A stretch of DNA of 37,870 nucleotides from contig NZ_LGHL01000202.1 in NCBI RefSeq assembly GCF_001908205.1, positions 1 through 37,870 on the forward strand, read 5' to 3'. The notes beneath the pieces are model-generated. The model made no database searches. It was given only the letters and a program-made list of their open reading frames with translations, and was not told where the DNA came from. The position numbers and the translations under genes were made by a program. Below are positions 15,800-24,283 of this stretch, in pieces (the first letter of the stretch is position 1; every line of letters starts with the position of its first letter). The stretch is from Bradyrhizobium sp. NAS80.1 (GTDB lineage Bacteria > Pseudomonadota > Alphaproteobacteria > Rhizobiales > Xanthobacteraceae).

Positions 15800-16609
15800 A
15801 TGCTGGTGGTGGAAGGTCTGACGTGCCGCTTCGGCGCAAAAGCCGCGGTGGACGACGCTTCGTTTCAAATCTCTCCCGGCGGCTTCGTCGGCGTGATCGG
15901 ACGGTCCGGCGCCGGCAAGTCAACCCTGCTGCGGACCATCAACCGCCTGGTGACGCCGACACAGGGTCGCATCCTGTTCGACGGCACCGACGTCACCGCG
16001 CTGCGCGGCAAGGAGCTGCGGCAGTGGCGTGCGCGTTCGGCAATGATCTTTCAGCAATTCAATCTGGTCGGCCGCCTCGACGTCCTGACCAACGTCCTGA
16101 TGGGGCGTCTTGCGACGATGTCGGCATGGCGCTCGCTGTCGCAGATCTGGCCTGAGCACGACAAGGCGCTGGCAATGTCGGCGCTTGAACAGTTCGATAT
16201 CGCTACGCTCGCAGCCCAGCGCGCCGACCAGCTCTCCGGCGGCCAGCAGCAGCGTGTTGCGATCGCCCGCGCGCTGGTGCAGCAGCCCGACATCATCCTT
16301 GCCGACGAGCCGATCGCCTCGCTCGATCCGCGCAACACCAAGATCGTCATGGATGCGCTGCTCCGCATCAACAAGCACTTCGGCATCACCGTGCTGTGCA
16401 ACCTGCATTCGCTCGATTTGGCGCGCACCTATTGTGACCGCCTGATCGGCATGGCCGCGGGCCGCGTGGTGTTCGACGGTGCGCCGTCGGCGCTGACCGA
16501 TCACGTTGCGCGCGAGCTCTACGATCTCGAGGCCGCCGACGTCATGGGCGGCGCGTCTACACCGGCGCCCGAGGGCGTTCCGGAACTTGGAACGGCGGCG
16601 GCCGCCTGA
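15800..16609 (+). CDS. phnC: Phosphonate ABC transporter ATP-binding protein
   Basis: A 269-aa ABC ATPase powering phosphonate import. It has Walker A GRSGAGKST at about 35-43, a Q-loop (MIFQQFNLV), signature LSGGQQQRVAIA, Walker B DIILADEP and the switch His in CNLHSLDLA, the PhnC-like pattern. A C-terminal Ala/Pro-rich extension of about 20 residues follows. The gene begins the phnCDE1E2 transport unit; phnD starts 65 bp later. A Pho box precedes it. The ATG at 15800 was chosen as the first in-frame start, with a CTGGAG motif ten bases upstream. Confidence 0.95.
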   Translation: MLVVEGLTCRFGAKAAVDDASFQISPGGFVGVIGRSGAGKSTLLRTINRLVTPTQGRILFDGTDVTALRGKELRQWRARSAMIFQQFNLVGRLDVLTNVLMGRLATMSAWRSLSQIWPEHDKALAMSALEQFDIATLAAQRADQLSGGQQQRVAIARALVQQPDIILADEPIASLDPRNTKIVMDALLRINKHFGITVLCNLHSLDLARTYCDRLIGMAAGRVVFDGAPSALTDHVARELYDLEAADVMGGASTPAPEGVPELGTAAAA

Positions 16610-16674
16610 GCCGCGTCGCATCTGTCTAGTCGCCAGTTTTGCGTCAACCGACCCCAACCAATGAAGAGGGTATC

Positions 16675-17610
16675 ATGATCACTCGCAGATTAGTTCTTGC
16701 CGGTGCCGCCGCGCTTGCTTTCACGGCCTCGGCCTCCGCGGCCGACTGGAAAGCCAAATATCCCGAGCTGACCTTTGCGGTCGTTCCGGCCGAGAACGCC
16801 TCCGGCGTCACCGAGCGCTGGACGCCGTTCGTGGAATATCTGTCGAAGCAGCTCGGCGTGAAGGTCACGCTGCGCATCGCCAATGACTATGCCGCGGTGA
16901 TCGAGGGCCAGCGCGCTGGCAACATCCATATCGCCAGCTACGGCTCGGCCTCGTTCGCCCGCGCCCGCCTGACCGGCGTCAAGACCGACGCCTTCGCCAA
17001 CGACATCAACGCCGACGGCTCGACCGGCTACTACTCGGTGTTCTTCGTCAAGGCGAGCAGCCCCTACAAGAGCGTCGACCAGCTCAAGGGCAAGAACCTC
17101 GGCCTCGTCGACCCGAACTCGACCTCCGGCAACAACGTGCCGCGCTTCGAGCTCGACAAGATGGGCATCCCGGATGCCGACACCTATTTCAGCAAGGTCG
17201 TTTTCACCGGCAGCCATGAGAACGCGCTGCTGGCGCTGGCGCAGGGCACGGTGGATGTCGCCGCCAATCAGTGGACCAGCGACGACGACTCCACGCTGGC
17301 GCAGATGCTGACCAAGGGCATGCTGAAGAACGCCGACGGCTCGGCGATGAAGAAGGACGACTTCCGCATCATCCACAAGTCGGCGCCGATCATCAACGGC
17401 CCCTACGCCTATAACTCGGACCTGCCGGAAGACGCCAAGGCCGCCATCGCGAAGGCGTTCTTCGACGCCCCGACCAAGGACAAGGTCGCGTTTGAACGTC
17501 TCTCGGACGGCCAGAAGAAGGGCTTTCATCCCGCTACCACCAAGGACTGGGATGGCACGATCGAGCTGATCAAGTTCGTCGACGCGCTGCGCAAAAAGAA
17601 GGCGTCCTGA
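16675..17610 (+). CDS. phnD: Phosphonate ABC transporter periplasmic substrate-binding protein
   Basis: A 311-aa binding protein with a typical N-terminal signal peptide (MITRRLVLAGAAALAFTASA, cleavage after about residue 22-23). The body matches PhnD: TFAVVPAENASGVTERWTPF, the hinge region IASYGSASFARARL, DPNSTSGNNVPRFEL and FTGSHENALLALAQGTVDVA. It captures phosphonates in the periplasm for the PhnE permeases. The ATG at 16675 has GAGGG eight bases upstream. A terminator-like hairpin follows the gene, which would raise phnD transcript relative to the permeases, as is common for binding proteins. Confidence 0.95.
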   Translation: MITRRLVLAGAAALAFTASASAADWKAKYPELTFAVVPAENASGVTERWTPFVEYLSKQLGVKVTLRIANDYAAVIEGQRAGNIHIASYGSASFARARLTGVKTDAFANDINADGSTGYYSVFFVKASSPYKSVDQLKGKNLGLVDPNSTSGNNVPRFELDKMGIPDADTYFSKVVFTGSHENALLALAQGTVDVAANQWTSDDDSTLAQMLTKGMLKNADGSAMKKDDFRIIHKSAPIINGPYAYNSDLPEDAKAAIAKAFFDAPTKDKVAFERLSDGQKKGFHPATTKDWDGTIELIKFVDALRKKKAS

Positions 17611-17629
17611 GTTTCGGGACGATGCACTG

Positions 17630-17660
17630 GAGCCGGGTCGATGGGCCCGGCTCTTTCTTT
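17630..17660 (+). terminator. Terminator-like hairpin between phnD and phnE1
   Basis: GAGCCGGG (17630-17637) pairs perfectly with CCCGGCTC (17646-17653), loop of eight bases, followed by TTTCTTT. This is a credible intrinsic terminator, probably partial, since phnE1 starts only 20 bases later without a visible promoter of its own. Confidence 0.7.
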
Positions 17661-17680
17661 GATGGGACCTTCTTCGACCG

Positions 17681-18565
17681 ATGAGCATCGCGGTATCGAT
17701 CCTCCCTGAGCAACAGCTGGCCGTGCTCAATGCCGCCTATCGCCGGGCGGTCGCGCGCAAGCGGCTCCGCCTCCTGTTGGGAGTCGCGATCTTCGCCGCC
17801 GCACTGGTTCTCGCCGCGATCGGCGCAGAAGTTAATCTGCGCACCCTCTTCACCTATTTCGGCAATTTCATCAGCTATTTCGACCGTATCCTCACGCTCG
17901 ACAACGGCCAGCGCGTCTGGACCGATTTCGGCGAGTGGCTCTGGGGCTGGCGCAAATGGCTGAAGATGCTGGGCGAGACCTTGCTGATCAGCTATGTCGG
18001 TACGCTGGTCGGGGCCACCTTCGCTTTTGCCCTGAACTTCTTCGCGGCGGAAAACACCTCGCCTGCGCCCTGGTTGCGCTTCGTCGTGCGGCGCCTGCTC
18101 GAATTCGCCCGCACCGTGCCCGGCATCGTCTTCGCACTGGTCTTCGTGATCGCCTTCGGGCTCGGACCAATGGCGGGCGTGCTCGCCATCGCAATCCATT
18201 CCACCGGCGCGCTCGGAAAGCTGTTCTCGGAGATCGTCGAGAATGCCGACATGAAGCCGGTCGAAGGCATCCGCTCGACCGGCGCGAGCTGGCTGTCATG
18301 CATGCGTTTCGCGGTCGTGCCGCAGGTGACCGCGGGCTACGCCAGCTACGCGCTGCTCCGCTTCGAGATCAATGTCCGCGAAGCCTCAGTGATGGGCTTT
18401 GTCGGCGCCGGCGGTATCGGCCAGGAGCTCGTCGTCGCGATCCGCAAGTTCTACTATTCGGACGTCAGCGCGATCCTGCTCACCATCATCGTCACCGTCT
18501 TCATCATCGACATCACCACTGGCTGGCTTCGCAGCCGACTGTTCGGCAAGGAGGCGCCGACGTGA
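17681..18565 (+). CDS. phnE: Phosphonate ABC transporter permease, first subunit
   Basis: A 294-aa inner-membrane permease. One N-terminal helix (about 27-46) precedes a binding-protein-dependent transport domain with five or so helices. The ABC-contact EAA-like loop is MKPVEGIRSTGASWLSCMRFAVVPQ, and GFVGAGGIGQEL follows, both typical of PhnE. It forms the channel with the second PhnE. The stop overlaps the next start by four bases (GTGA), so the two are translationally coupled. The ribosome site before the ATG at 17681 is weak. Confidence 0.93.
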   Translation: MSIAVSILPEQQLAVLNAAYRRAVARKRLRLLLGVAIFAAALVLAAIGAEVNLRTLFTYFGNFISYFDRILTLDNGQRVWTDFGEWLWGWRKWLKMLGETLLISYVGTLVGATFAFALNFFAAENTSPAPWLRFVVRRLLEFARTVPGIVFALVFVIAFGLGPMAGVLAIAIHSTGALGKLFSEIVENADMKPVEGIRSTGASWLSCMRFAVVPQVTAGYASYALLRFEINVREASVMGFVGAGGIGQELVVAIRKFYYSDVSAILLTIIVTVFIIDITTGWLRSRLFGKEAPT

Positions 18566-19410
18566 CGAGGCCGCAGGAGGTCGATACCGCGCAGATTCGC
18601 GCGCGCTATCCCGATGTGTTCGACCGGCCGGCCTCGGCGCGGCTGGCGACGCCGGTAATGATCGTCGCGGCGTTCGCGATCCTGGTGTACGGCCTCGTCG
18701 ATCTTGATTTCTCGCCCTCACGGTTCTTCGCGGGCCTCAGCCAGCTCGGTTGGATCAGCCTGATGATGATTCCGCCGGATCCCGGCTCCTCGCTGCCGGT
18801 CTACCTGAAGGCGCTCGGCGAGACCCTCTCGATCGCGCTGCTCGGCACGACAGTCGCCGCGCTGTTCGCGCTTCCGGTCAGCCTGCTTGCCGCGCGCAAC
18901 GTGGTACCGTCGAAGATCCTGCGCTTCCCTATCAGGCGCTTCCTGGATTCGATCCGCGGTATCGATACGCTGATCTGGGCGCTGGTGTGGATCAATGTGG
19001 TCGGGCTCGGCCCGTTCGCCGGCGTGCTCGCCATCGCGGTGTCGGACTTCGGCGCCTTCGGCAAGCTGTTCTCGGAGGCGATCGAGGGGGCCGACCAGAA
19101 GCAGGTCGAAGGCATCCGCGCCTCCGGCGGCAGCGCGCTGCACGAGATCCGCTTCGGTCTGCTGCCGCAGGTCCTGCCGGTCATTGCCGGCCAGGTGCTC
19201 TATTTCATCGAGTCCAATACACGCTCGGCCACCATCATCGGCATCGTCGGCGCCGGCGGTATCGGGCTCCAGCTCGCCGAGCAGATCCGCGTGCTGGAAT
19301 GGCAGAAGGTGTCGTTCCTGATCCTGATGATCCTGGTCGCGGTCGCCGCGATCGATTTCATTTCGGGGAAACTGCGGTTTGCGATTATCGGGCGGCGGGC
19401 GGTGGCGTAG
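18562..19410 (+). CDS. phnE: Phosphonate ABC transporter permease, second subunit
   Basis: A 282-aa permease homologous to the upstream PhnE, with the same plan: one N-terminal helix at about 30-50 and the transport domain from about residue 75. The contact loop is DQKQVEGIRASGGSALHEIRFG, and GIVGAGGIGLQL follows. It starts with GTG behind a perfect AAGGAGG, overlapping the end of the first permease gene. Two separate PhnE subunits are usual in Rhizobiales. The unit ends here, followed by a repeat element. Confidence 0.94.
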   Translation: MTRPQEVDTAQIRARYPDVFDRPASARLATPVMIVAAFAILVYGLVDLDFSPSRFFAGLSQLGWISLMMIPPDPGSSLPVYLKALGETLSIALLGTTVAALFALPVSLLAARNVVPSKILRFPIRRFLDSIRGIDTLIWALVWINVVGLGPFAGVLAIAVSDFGAFGKLFSEAIEGADQKQVEGIRASGGSALHEIRFGLLPQVLPVIAGQVLYFIESNTRSATIIGIVGAGGIGLQLAEQIRVLEWQKVSFLILMILVAVAAIDFISGKLRFAIIGRRAVA

Positions 19411-19417
19411 GTCTCTT

Positions 19418-19564
19418 CACCTCGCCCCGCTTGCGGGGAGAGGCGGGATTGCATCGTAGATGCAATCCGGGTGAGGGGGAGCTTCAACGAGTCTATCTCT
19501 CACCGTTATCGCGGATGCAGCCCCTCACCCCAACCCTCTCCCCGTAAGAACGGGGCGAGGGAGA
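19418..19564. repeat. Composite dispersed repeat (modules A and B)
   Basis: Module A (19418-19479, 62 bp) contains a CCCCGCTTGCGGGG hairpin and the palindrome GATTGCATC/GATGCAATC. Module B (19521-19564) has CTCTCCCCGTAAGAACGGGG. Both recur in reverse complement at 27407-27547; A differs there at only three positions. The spacer between modules is not conserved. It fills the gap between phnE2 and the convergent phnF and could end transcription from both sides. I recognise it as a repeat type common in Bradyrhizobium. Confidence 0.8.
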
Positions 19565-19578
19565 AGAGGCAGCCCACG

Positions 19579-20307
19579 CTACGACTCCACCAGAAACTCC
19601 ACCCGCTCCGCCGCAAAGCGCGAATGCTTGGTCATCAGCGGCTTGCCTTCGAGATCGTGGTCGGTCGCATCGACCACCAGGATCGGCCGTCCCAGCGGGA
19701 GGTCGAGCCGCGCGGCATCGGTCGCGTCCACGATGCCGGCGGTGATCCGGGTCGCGCCACGGCGATAGTCGCGGACGCCGTAATGCTCGAGCAGCTTCGT
19801 CATTGAGCGCGTCGCGGCAAACACATTGCCCGCGCCTGGAAACAGTTCCGCCGACAGCCAGGTGGTGGAGACGCAAATCGGCGTGCGGTCGGCGAAGCGT
19901 ATCGCCTCGATCCGTACCAGCGGCGCGCCGGCCTTCAATCCCAGTTCCCGCGCCAGCTCACGCGTCGCGACGTCATCAGACGCCTCGATCAACTGCCCGC
20001 GCGGTTCGCGGCCGCCGGCGCCGACGATCTCGGAGAAGCGCGTGCGCGAGCGCAGCGGATAGGCCAGGCGCTGCGCCTCGACATAGGTTCCGCTGCCGCG
20101 CTCGGCCCGCACCAGGCCGCGTTCCGCAAGCGCAGCCAGTGCACGCCGCACTGTGTGGCGGTTCACGCGATAGGTTTCGGCGATCTCCATCTCGCCCGGC
20201 AGCTTGTCGCCGACCGCAAAGCGGCCATCGGCGATGCCGCGTTCGATTCCGTCGGCGACGAGGCGCCAGAGCGCGACGCCCGAGGAGGCTGTGTCCTGCA
20301 TGCTCAT
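19579..20307 (-). CDS. phnF: GntR/HutC-family repressor of phosphonate genes
   Basis: A 242-aa regulator. The N-terminal winged helix (about 10-78: GIADGRFAVGDKLPGEMEIA, then VNRHTVRRALAALAERGLV and RGSGTYV) is classic GntR. The C-terminal UTRA domain (about 95-235) binds an effector; the ending LMTKHSRFAAERVEFLVE fits PhnF. It is divergent from phnG with 116 bp between start codons. That gap holds a Pho box and a 30-bp palindrome that is probably its operator. Likely role: repress the C-P lyase operon until a phosphonate or breakdown product appears. ATG 20301 is an alternative start. Confidence 0.92.
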   Translation of the reverse strand: MSMQDTASSGVALWRLVADGIERGIADGRFAVGDKLPGEMEIAETYRVNRHTVRRALAALAERGLVRAERGSGTYVEAQRLAYPLRSRTRFSEIVGAGGREPRGQLIEASDDVATRELARELGLKAGAPLVRIEAIRFADRTPICVSTTWLSAELFPGAGNVFAATRSMTKLLEHYGVRDYRRGATRITAGIVDATDAARLDLPLGRPILVVDATDHDLEGKPLMTKHSRFAAERVEFLVES

Positions 20308-20340
20308 GTTGTCGGATAAGCTAGCCCAGAAATCACACCT

Positions 20341-20358
20341 TTGTCACGAAACAGTCAT
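20341..20358 (+). promoter_or_regulatory. Pho box before phnG
   Basis: TTGTCAC-GAAA-CAGTCAT gives two 7-bp units with an 11-bp period; a weak third unit, CTTCCGT, follows in register at 20363-20369. TATTAT at 20381-20386 is a suitable -10 for a PhoB-activated promoter driving phnG. Confidence 0.75.
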
Positions 20359-20370
20359 GGCGCTTCCGTA

Positions 20371-20400
20371 TGAAGTTGTCTATTATCATAGACAACTTCA
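20371..20400. promoter_or_regulatory. PhnF operator: perfect 13+13 bp palindrome
   Basis: TGAAGTTGTCTAT (20371-20383) is repeated in perfect inversion as ATAGACAACTTCA (20388-20400), with 4 bp between. The core GTTGTCTAT/ATAGACAAC resembles GntR/HutC sites (GT-n-TAGAC-like). It covers the TATTAT -10 element and lies just downstream of the Pho box, so bound PhnF would block the phnG promoter. The ATG at 20370 is part of this site and not the phnG start. Confidence 0.78.
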
Positions 20401-20423
20401 ATTCGGCAAGTTCGGTGGATTTG

Positions 20424-20879
20424 GTGACCCAGCACAATAAGCAGCAAGCCCAGCGCAAGGCCGCGATGGCCGTGCTGGCGCACGCGGAGGCGGGCGAGAT
20501 CGCCGCTCGCCTCCGCACAATCGCCTTGCCCGGCCATCAGGATCTGCGCGAGCCGGAAAACGGCCTGGTCATGCTGCGCGGGCGGGTCGGCGGCGACGGC
20601 GCACCGTTCAACCTCGGCGAAGCGACGGTGTCGCGTGCGGCGGTCCGCCTTGTGAGCGGCGAAGTCGGCTTCGGCTACACCCTCGGGCGCGACGGTGAGA
20701 AGGCGCGACTGATCGCGCTCTGCGATGCGCTGGTGCAGTCCAGCGATTTCGGTGAAGCGGTCGAGCGGGATGTTATCGGGCCGTTGCGCGATCAGCTTAT
20801 GATGAGGCGCAACCAGGCCGCGGCTGAAACCGCCGCGACGAAGGTTGATTTCTACACCATGGTGCGCGGTGAGGGGTGA
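20424..20879 (+). CDS. phnG: C-P lyase core subunit PhnG
   Basis: A 151-aa subunit of the PhnGHIJ complex, which joins phosphonate to the ribose of ATP (PhnI, with PhnG and PhnH) and breaks the C-P bond (PhnJ). QRKAAMAVLAHAEAGEIAARL at the start and RLVSGEVGFGYTLGRDGEKARLIALCDALVQ in the middle are typical. The GTG at 20424 was preferred because it has GGTGGA eight bases upstream and because the in-frame ATG at 20370 lies within the operator. The length matches E. coli PhnG (150). phnH follows after four bases. Confidence 0.93.
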   Translation: MTQHNKQQAQRKAAMAVLAHAEAGEIAARLRTIALPGHQDLREPENGLVMLRGRVGGDGAPFNLGEATVSRAAVRLVSGEVGFGYTLGRDGEKARLIALCDALVQSSDFGEAVERDVIGPLRDQLMMRRNQAAAETAATKVDFYTMVRGEG

Positions 20880-20883
20880 GATC

Positions 20884-21495
20884 ATGACCACGATTGCGGA
20901 ACTGCCGCCGGGTTTCGCCGACAAGGTCTTGTCGGCGCAATCGACCTTTCGATCGGTGATGGACGCGATGGCGCGGCCAGGCTCGGTTCAGCGCATCGTG
21001 CCGATGGCGGACGCGCCTGAGACGATGATGCGCGGCACCGCCGCGATCGCGCTGACGCTGTTCGATCACGACACGCCGCTCTGGCTCGATGCGCGGATGT
21101 CCGAGAGTTCGGACATGGTAAAGTGGCTCAAGTTCCACACCGGCGCGCCGATCGTTCGAGATTCTTCGGTTGCGAGCTTTGCGCTGATCAGTGATGGCGC
21201 CCTGCTTCCGGCACTCGAGCGCTTCGCGCTTGGTACGAGCGAATATCCGGATCGTTCGACGACGGTGATCGTCCAGGTCGAAAGTCTGGATACGGGGCAC
21301 TCCTTCGAGCTGCGCGGTCCGGGCATCGACGGTGTTGCAACTCTCCAGGCGGCCATAAAGCCTGCCGACCTGTTCGAGCGCCTGCGGGTCAACGAGGCGC
21401 TGTTTCCGCGCGGCATCGACGTGGTCCTGGTAGCCGACGACGCCGTGGTTGCGATCCCGCGCACCACGCGTGTCGTGAACAAGGGAAGCAAGTAG
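20884..21495 (+). CDS. phnH: C-P lyase core subunit PhnH
   Basis: A 203-aa subunit with the PhnH plan, a PLP-transferase-like fold without bound PLP. It begins MTTIAELPPGFADKVLSAQS; FRSVMDAMARPGSV is the family's N-terminal motif, and the C-terminal part has LRVNEALFPRGIDVVLV. It is needed for C-P lyase assembly. The ATG at 20884 has GAGGGG five bases upstream and follows the phnG stop by four bases; an in-frame ATG at 20845 lies inside phnG. Confidence 0.94.
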   Translation: MTTIAELPPGFADKVLSAQSTFRSVMDAMARPGSVQRIVPMADAPETMMRGTAAIALTLFDHDTPLWLDARMSESSDMVKWLKFHTGAPIVRDSSVASFALISDGALLPALERFALGTSEYPDRSTTVIVQVESLDTGHSFELRGPGIDGVATLQAAIKPADLFERLRVNEALFPRGIDVVLVADDAVVAIPRTTRVVNKGSK

Positions 21496-21496
21496 T

Positions 21497-22600
21497 ATGT
21501 ATGTCGCAGTCAAAGGCGGCGAGCGCGCCATCGAGAACGCCCATCGCCTGCTCGCAAATGCGCGGCGCGGCGATCAAAGTGTTCCGGAAGTTACGCTCGA
21601 CCAGATCTCGGAGCAGCTTGGGTTGGCCGTAGACCGCGTCATGAGCGAGGGCTCGCTCAATGACCGTGAGCTCGCGGCGCTGGCGATCAAGCAGGCGCGC
21701 GGCGATCTGATCGAGGCGATCTTCCTGGTCCGTGCCTTCCGCGCCACCCTGCCGCGCTTCGGCACGAGCGAGCCGGTCGACACCGGCGCGATGCGGGTGC
21801 AGCGGCGGGTGTCTGCGACTTTCAAGGATATTCCCGGCGGCCAGATCCTTGGGCCGACCTTCGACTATACGCACCGCCTGCTCGATCCGACGCTTGGCCA
21901 GGGCTTTGTGCCTGAAGTGCCGGCGACGGCCGAAGCTTCGACGGCACCCACGCCGCGTGTGACCGATATTTTGGGCCGCGACGGGCTGATCGAATCCTCG
22001 CCGCAGTCCGAGGACGGCGCCAGCGTTGGCGATCTCACCCGCGAGCCGCTGAACTTCCCGGCCGATCGCGACCTGCGCCTGCAAAATCTGGCGCGCGGAG
22101 ACGAAGGGTTTTTGTTGGCGATGGGCTACTCCACCCAGCGCGGCTACGGCCGCAATCACCCCTTCGTTGGCGAGATCCGCTTCGGCGAGGTCGAGGTCGA
22201 ATTCTCTGCCGAGGATGTTGGCTTCGCCGTGCCGCTTGGCTCGATCGAGCTCACCGAGTGCCAGATGGTCAACCAGTTCAAGGGATCAGCCACGGAAGCG
22301 CCGTGCTTCACCCGCGGTTACGGTCTTGCCTTCGGCCAGAGCGAGCGCAAGACCATGTCGATGGCGCTGGTCGATCGCGCGCTGCGTGCCCGCGAGCTGG
22401 GTGAAGAAGCCGTCGCACCGGCGCAAGATGAAGAATTCGTGATGTCGCATTCGGACAACGTCCAGGCAACCGGCTTCGTCGAGCATCTGAAGCTGCCGCA
22501 CTATGTCGACTTCCAGTCCGAGCTCGGCCTCCTGCGGAAGCTGCGCAAGGAGTTCGCCGAGGCCAATGCGCCTGAAGCCATGAAGGAGGCCGCGGAATGA
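21497..22600 (+). CDS. phnI: C-P lyase core subunit PhnI (nucleosidase/ribosyl transfer)
   Basis: A 367-aa subunit. PhnI, helped by PhnG and PhnH, displaces adenine from ATP with the phosphonate to give alpha-D-ribose 1-phosphonate 5-triphosphate. Family signs are MYVAVKGGERAIENAHRLL at the N-terminus, RRVSATFKDIPGGQILGPTFDYTHRLLD in the centre, MGYSTQRGYGRNHPFVGEIR, and the C-terminal EFVMSHSDNVQATGFVEHLKLPHYVDFQ. Typical length. It starts one base after the phnH stop and overlaps phnJ by four bases. Confidence 0.96.
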   Translation: MYVAVKGGERAIENAHRLLANARRGDQSVPEVTLDQISEQLGLAVDRVMSEGSLNDRELAALAIKQARGDLIEAIFLVRAFRATLPRFGTSEPVDTGAMRVQRRVSATFKDIPGGQILGPTFDYTHRLLDPTLGQGFVPEVPATAEASTAPTPRVTDILGRDGLIESSPQSEDGASVGDLTREPLNFPADRDLRLQNLARGDEGFLLAMGYSTQRGYGRNHPFVGEIRFGEVEVEFSAEDVGFAVPLGSIELTECQMVNQFKGSATEAPCFTRGYGLAFGQSERKTMSMALVDRALRARELGEEAVAPAQDEEFVMSHSDNVQATGFVEHLKLPHYVDFQSELGLLRKLRKEFAEANAPEAMKEAAE

Positions 22601-23493
22601 ACGCGCCCGCCTACAATTTCGCCTATCTCGACGAGCAGACCAAGCGGATGATCCGCCGCGCCATCCTGAAAGCGATCGCGATTCCCGGCTATCAGGTGCC
22701 ATTCGCCAGCCGCGAGATGCCGATGCCCTATGGCTGGGGCACCGGTGGCGTGCAGGTCACGGCCGCGATCCTTGGGCCCCAGGACGTGCTGAAGGTGATT
22801 GACCAGGGTTCCGACGACACCACGAATGCGATCTCGATCCGCAAGTTCTTCGCCAAGACCGCCGGTGTGGCGACGACGACGGCGACGGACGAGGCGACGG
22901 TGATCCAGACGCGTCACCGCATTCCGGAGACGGCGCTGCACGAGAACCAGGTGCTGGTCTATCAGGTGCCGATCCCGGAGCCGCTGCGTTTCCTTGAGCC
23001 GCGCGAGACCGAAACGCGGCGCATGCATGCGCTCGCCGAATACGGCCTGATGCATGTGAAGCTCTATGAGGACATCGCCCGCTTCGGCCACATCGCAACC
23101 GCCTATGCCTATCCGGTGAAGGTGAATGCGCGCTATGTGATGGACCCGTCACCGACGCCGAAGTTCGACAATCCCAAGATGGACAACTGCCCGGCGTTGC
23201 AGCTGTTCGGCGCCGGTCGCGAGAAGCGGATCTACGCGATCCCACCCTACACCCAGGTGGTGTCGCTCGATTTCGAGGATCATCCCTTCGAGCCCTACCG
23301 CTTCAACGCGCCCTGCGCGCTGTGCGGTGCCGAGAATTCCTATCTCGATGAGATCGTGACCGACGACAAGGGCGGGCGCATGTTTGTCTGCTCTGATACC
23401 GACTATTGCGAGGGCCGCCAGGCCGCCGGCCATCACGGCAGCCTGAGCGCCGCGCCGTACAAGGAGAGGGCGCAAGGGGGCTCACATGGTTGA
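22597..23493 (+). CDS. phnJ: C-P lyase catalytic subunit PhnJ (radical SAM)
   Basis: A 298-aa enzyme that cleaves the C-P bond of ribose 1-phosphonate 5-phosphate to an alkane and 5-phosphoribosyl 1,2-cyclic phosphate. The four cysteines of the PhnJ pattern C-x2-C-x21-C-x5-C are intact at C240, C243, C265 and C271; they hold the 4Fe-4S cluster and, in E. coli, the last gives the catalytic thiyl radical. FAYLDEQTKRMIRRAILKAI and PMPYGWGTGG near the N-terminus are also family hallmarks. The gene overlaps phnI by four bases and phnK by eight. Confidence 0.97.
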   Translation: MNAPAYNFAYLDEQTKRMIRRAILKAIAIPGYQVPFASREMPMPYGWGTGGVQVTAAILGPQDVLKVIDQGSDDTTNAISIRKFFAKTAGVATTTATDEATVIQTRHRIPETALHENQVLVYQVPIPEPLRFLEPRETETRRMHALAEYGLMHVKLYEDIARFGHIATAYAYPVKVNARYVMDPSPTPKFDNPKMDNCPALQLFGAGREKRIYAIPPYTQVVSLDFEDHPFEPYRFNAPCALCGAENSYLDEIVTDDKGGRMFVCSDTDYCEGRQAAGHHGSLSAAPYKERAQGGSHG

Positions 23494-24283
23494 TCTCGAT
23501 ACGCTTGAAAACGACCAGCCGCTGCTGGTCGCCGAGTCCCTGAGCAAGTCCTACGGCCGCATCGCCGCGTGCCGCGATGTATCCTTTGCGCTCTATCCGG
23601 GCGAAGTGCTGGCGATCGTCGGCGAATCCGGTTCGGGCAAGTCGACGCTGCTGCAGATGCTGTCGGGTCAGCTCACCCCGAGCGCCGGCCAGGTGTCCTA
23701 CCGGATGCGCGATGGCGTCACCCGCGATCTCACGACGCTCGGCGAGGCGGAGCGGCGCTTCCTGTTCCGTACCGATTGGGGCTATGTGCACCAGGATCCC
23801 GCGCAGGGCCTGCGCATGGCGGTATCGGCCGGCGCAAATGTCGGCGAGCGGCTGATGGCTGTGGGGTGGAATCATTACGGCCGCATTCGCGACACCTCAT
23901 CCGACTGGCTCACCCGCGTCGAAATCGACATCGCGCGCATCGACGATGCGCCGCGCACCTATTCGGGCGGCATGCGCCAGCGACTTCAGATCGCGCGCAA
24001 CCTCGTCACCGAGCCGCGGCTGGTGTTCATGGACGAGCCGACCGGCGGGCTTGATGTCTCCGTTCAGGCGCGCCTGCTTGACCTCGTGCGCAGTCTCGTC
24101 GCCGAGCTGCACCTCGCCGTCATCATCGTTACCCACGATCTCGCGGTGGCGCGACTCTTGTCGCACCGGGTGATGGTGATGAAAGGTGGCCGCGTCATCG
24201 AGACCGGTCTCACCGACCAGGTGCTCGACGATCCGCGCGAGCCCTATACCCAACTCCTCGTCTCCTCGATTCTGCCGCCATGA
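23486..24283 (+). CDS. phnK: C-P lyase complex ATPase PhnK
   Basis: A 265-aa ABC-type ATPase that docks on the PhnGHIJ core through PhnJ; it is not a transporter part. Walker A GESGSGKST is at about 47-55, with Q-loop YVHQDPAQGLRM, signature YSGGMRQRLQIA, Walker B LVFMDEP and switch THDLAVA. The DPAQGLRM stretch is characteristic of PhnK. The ATG sits in ATGGTTGA at the phnJ end with a purine-rich ribosome site (AAGGGGG) ahead of it. It overlaps phnL by four bases. Confidence 0.95.
   Translation: MVDLDTLENDQPLLVAESLSKSYGRIAACRDVSFALYPGEVLAIVGESGSGKSTLLQMLSGQLTPSAGQVSYRMRDGVTRDLTTLGEAERRFLFRTDWGYVHQDPAQGLRMAVSAGANVGERLMAVGWNHYGRIRDTSSDWLTRVEIDIARIDDAPRTYSGGMRQRLQIARNLVTEPRLVFMDEPTGGLDVSVQARLLDLVRSLVAELHLAVIIVTHDLAVARLLSHRVMVMKGGRVIETGLTDQVLDDPREPYTQLLVSSILPP

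Noticed and set aside
15626..15868. Upstream extension of the hexapeptide transferase gene
   Set aside because: The added residues lack the repeat pattern and would place the Pho box inside the coding region.
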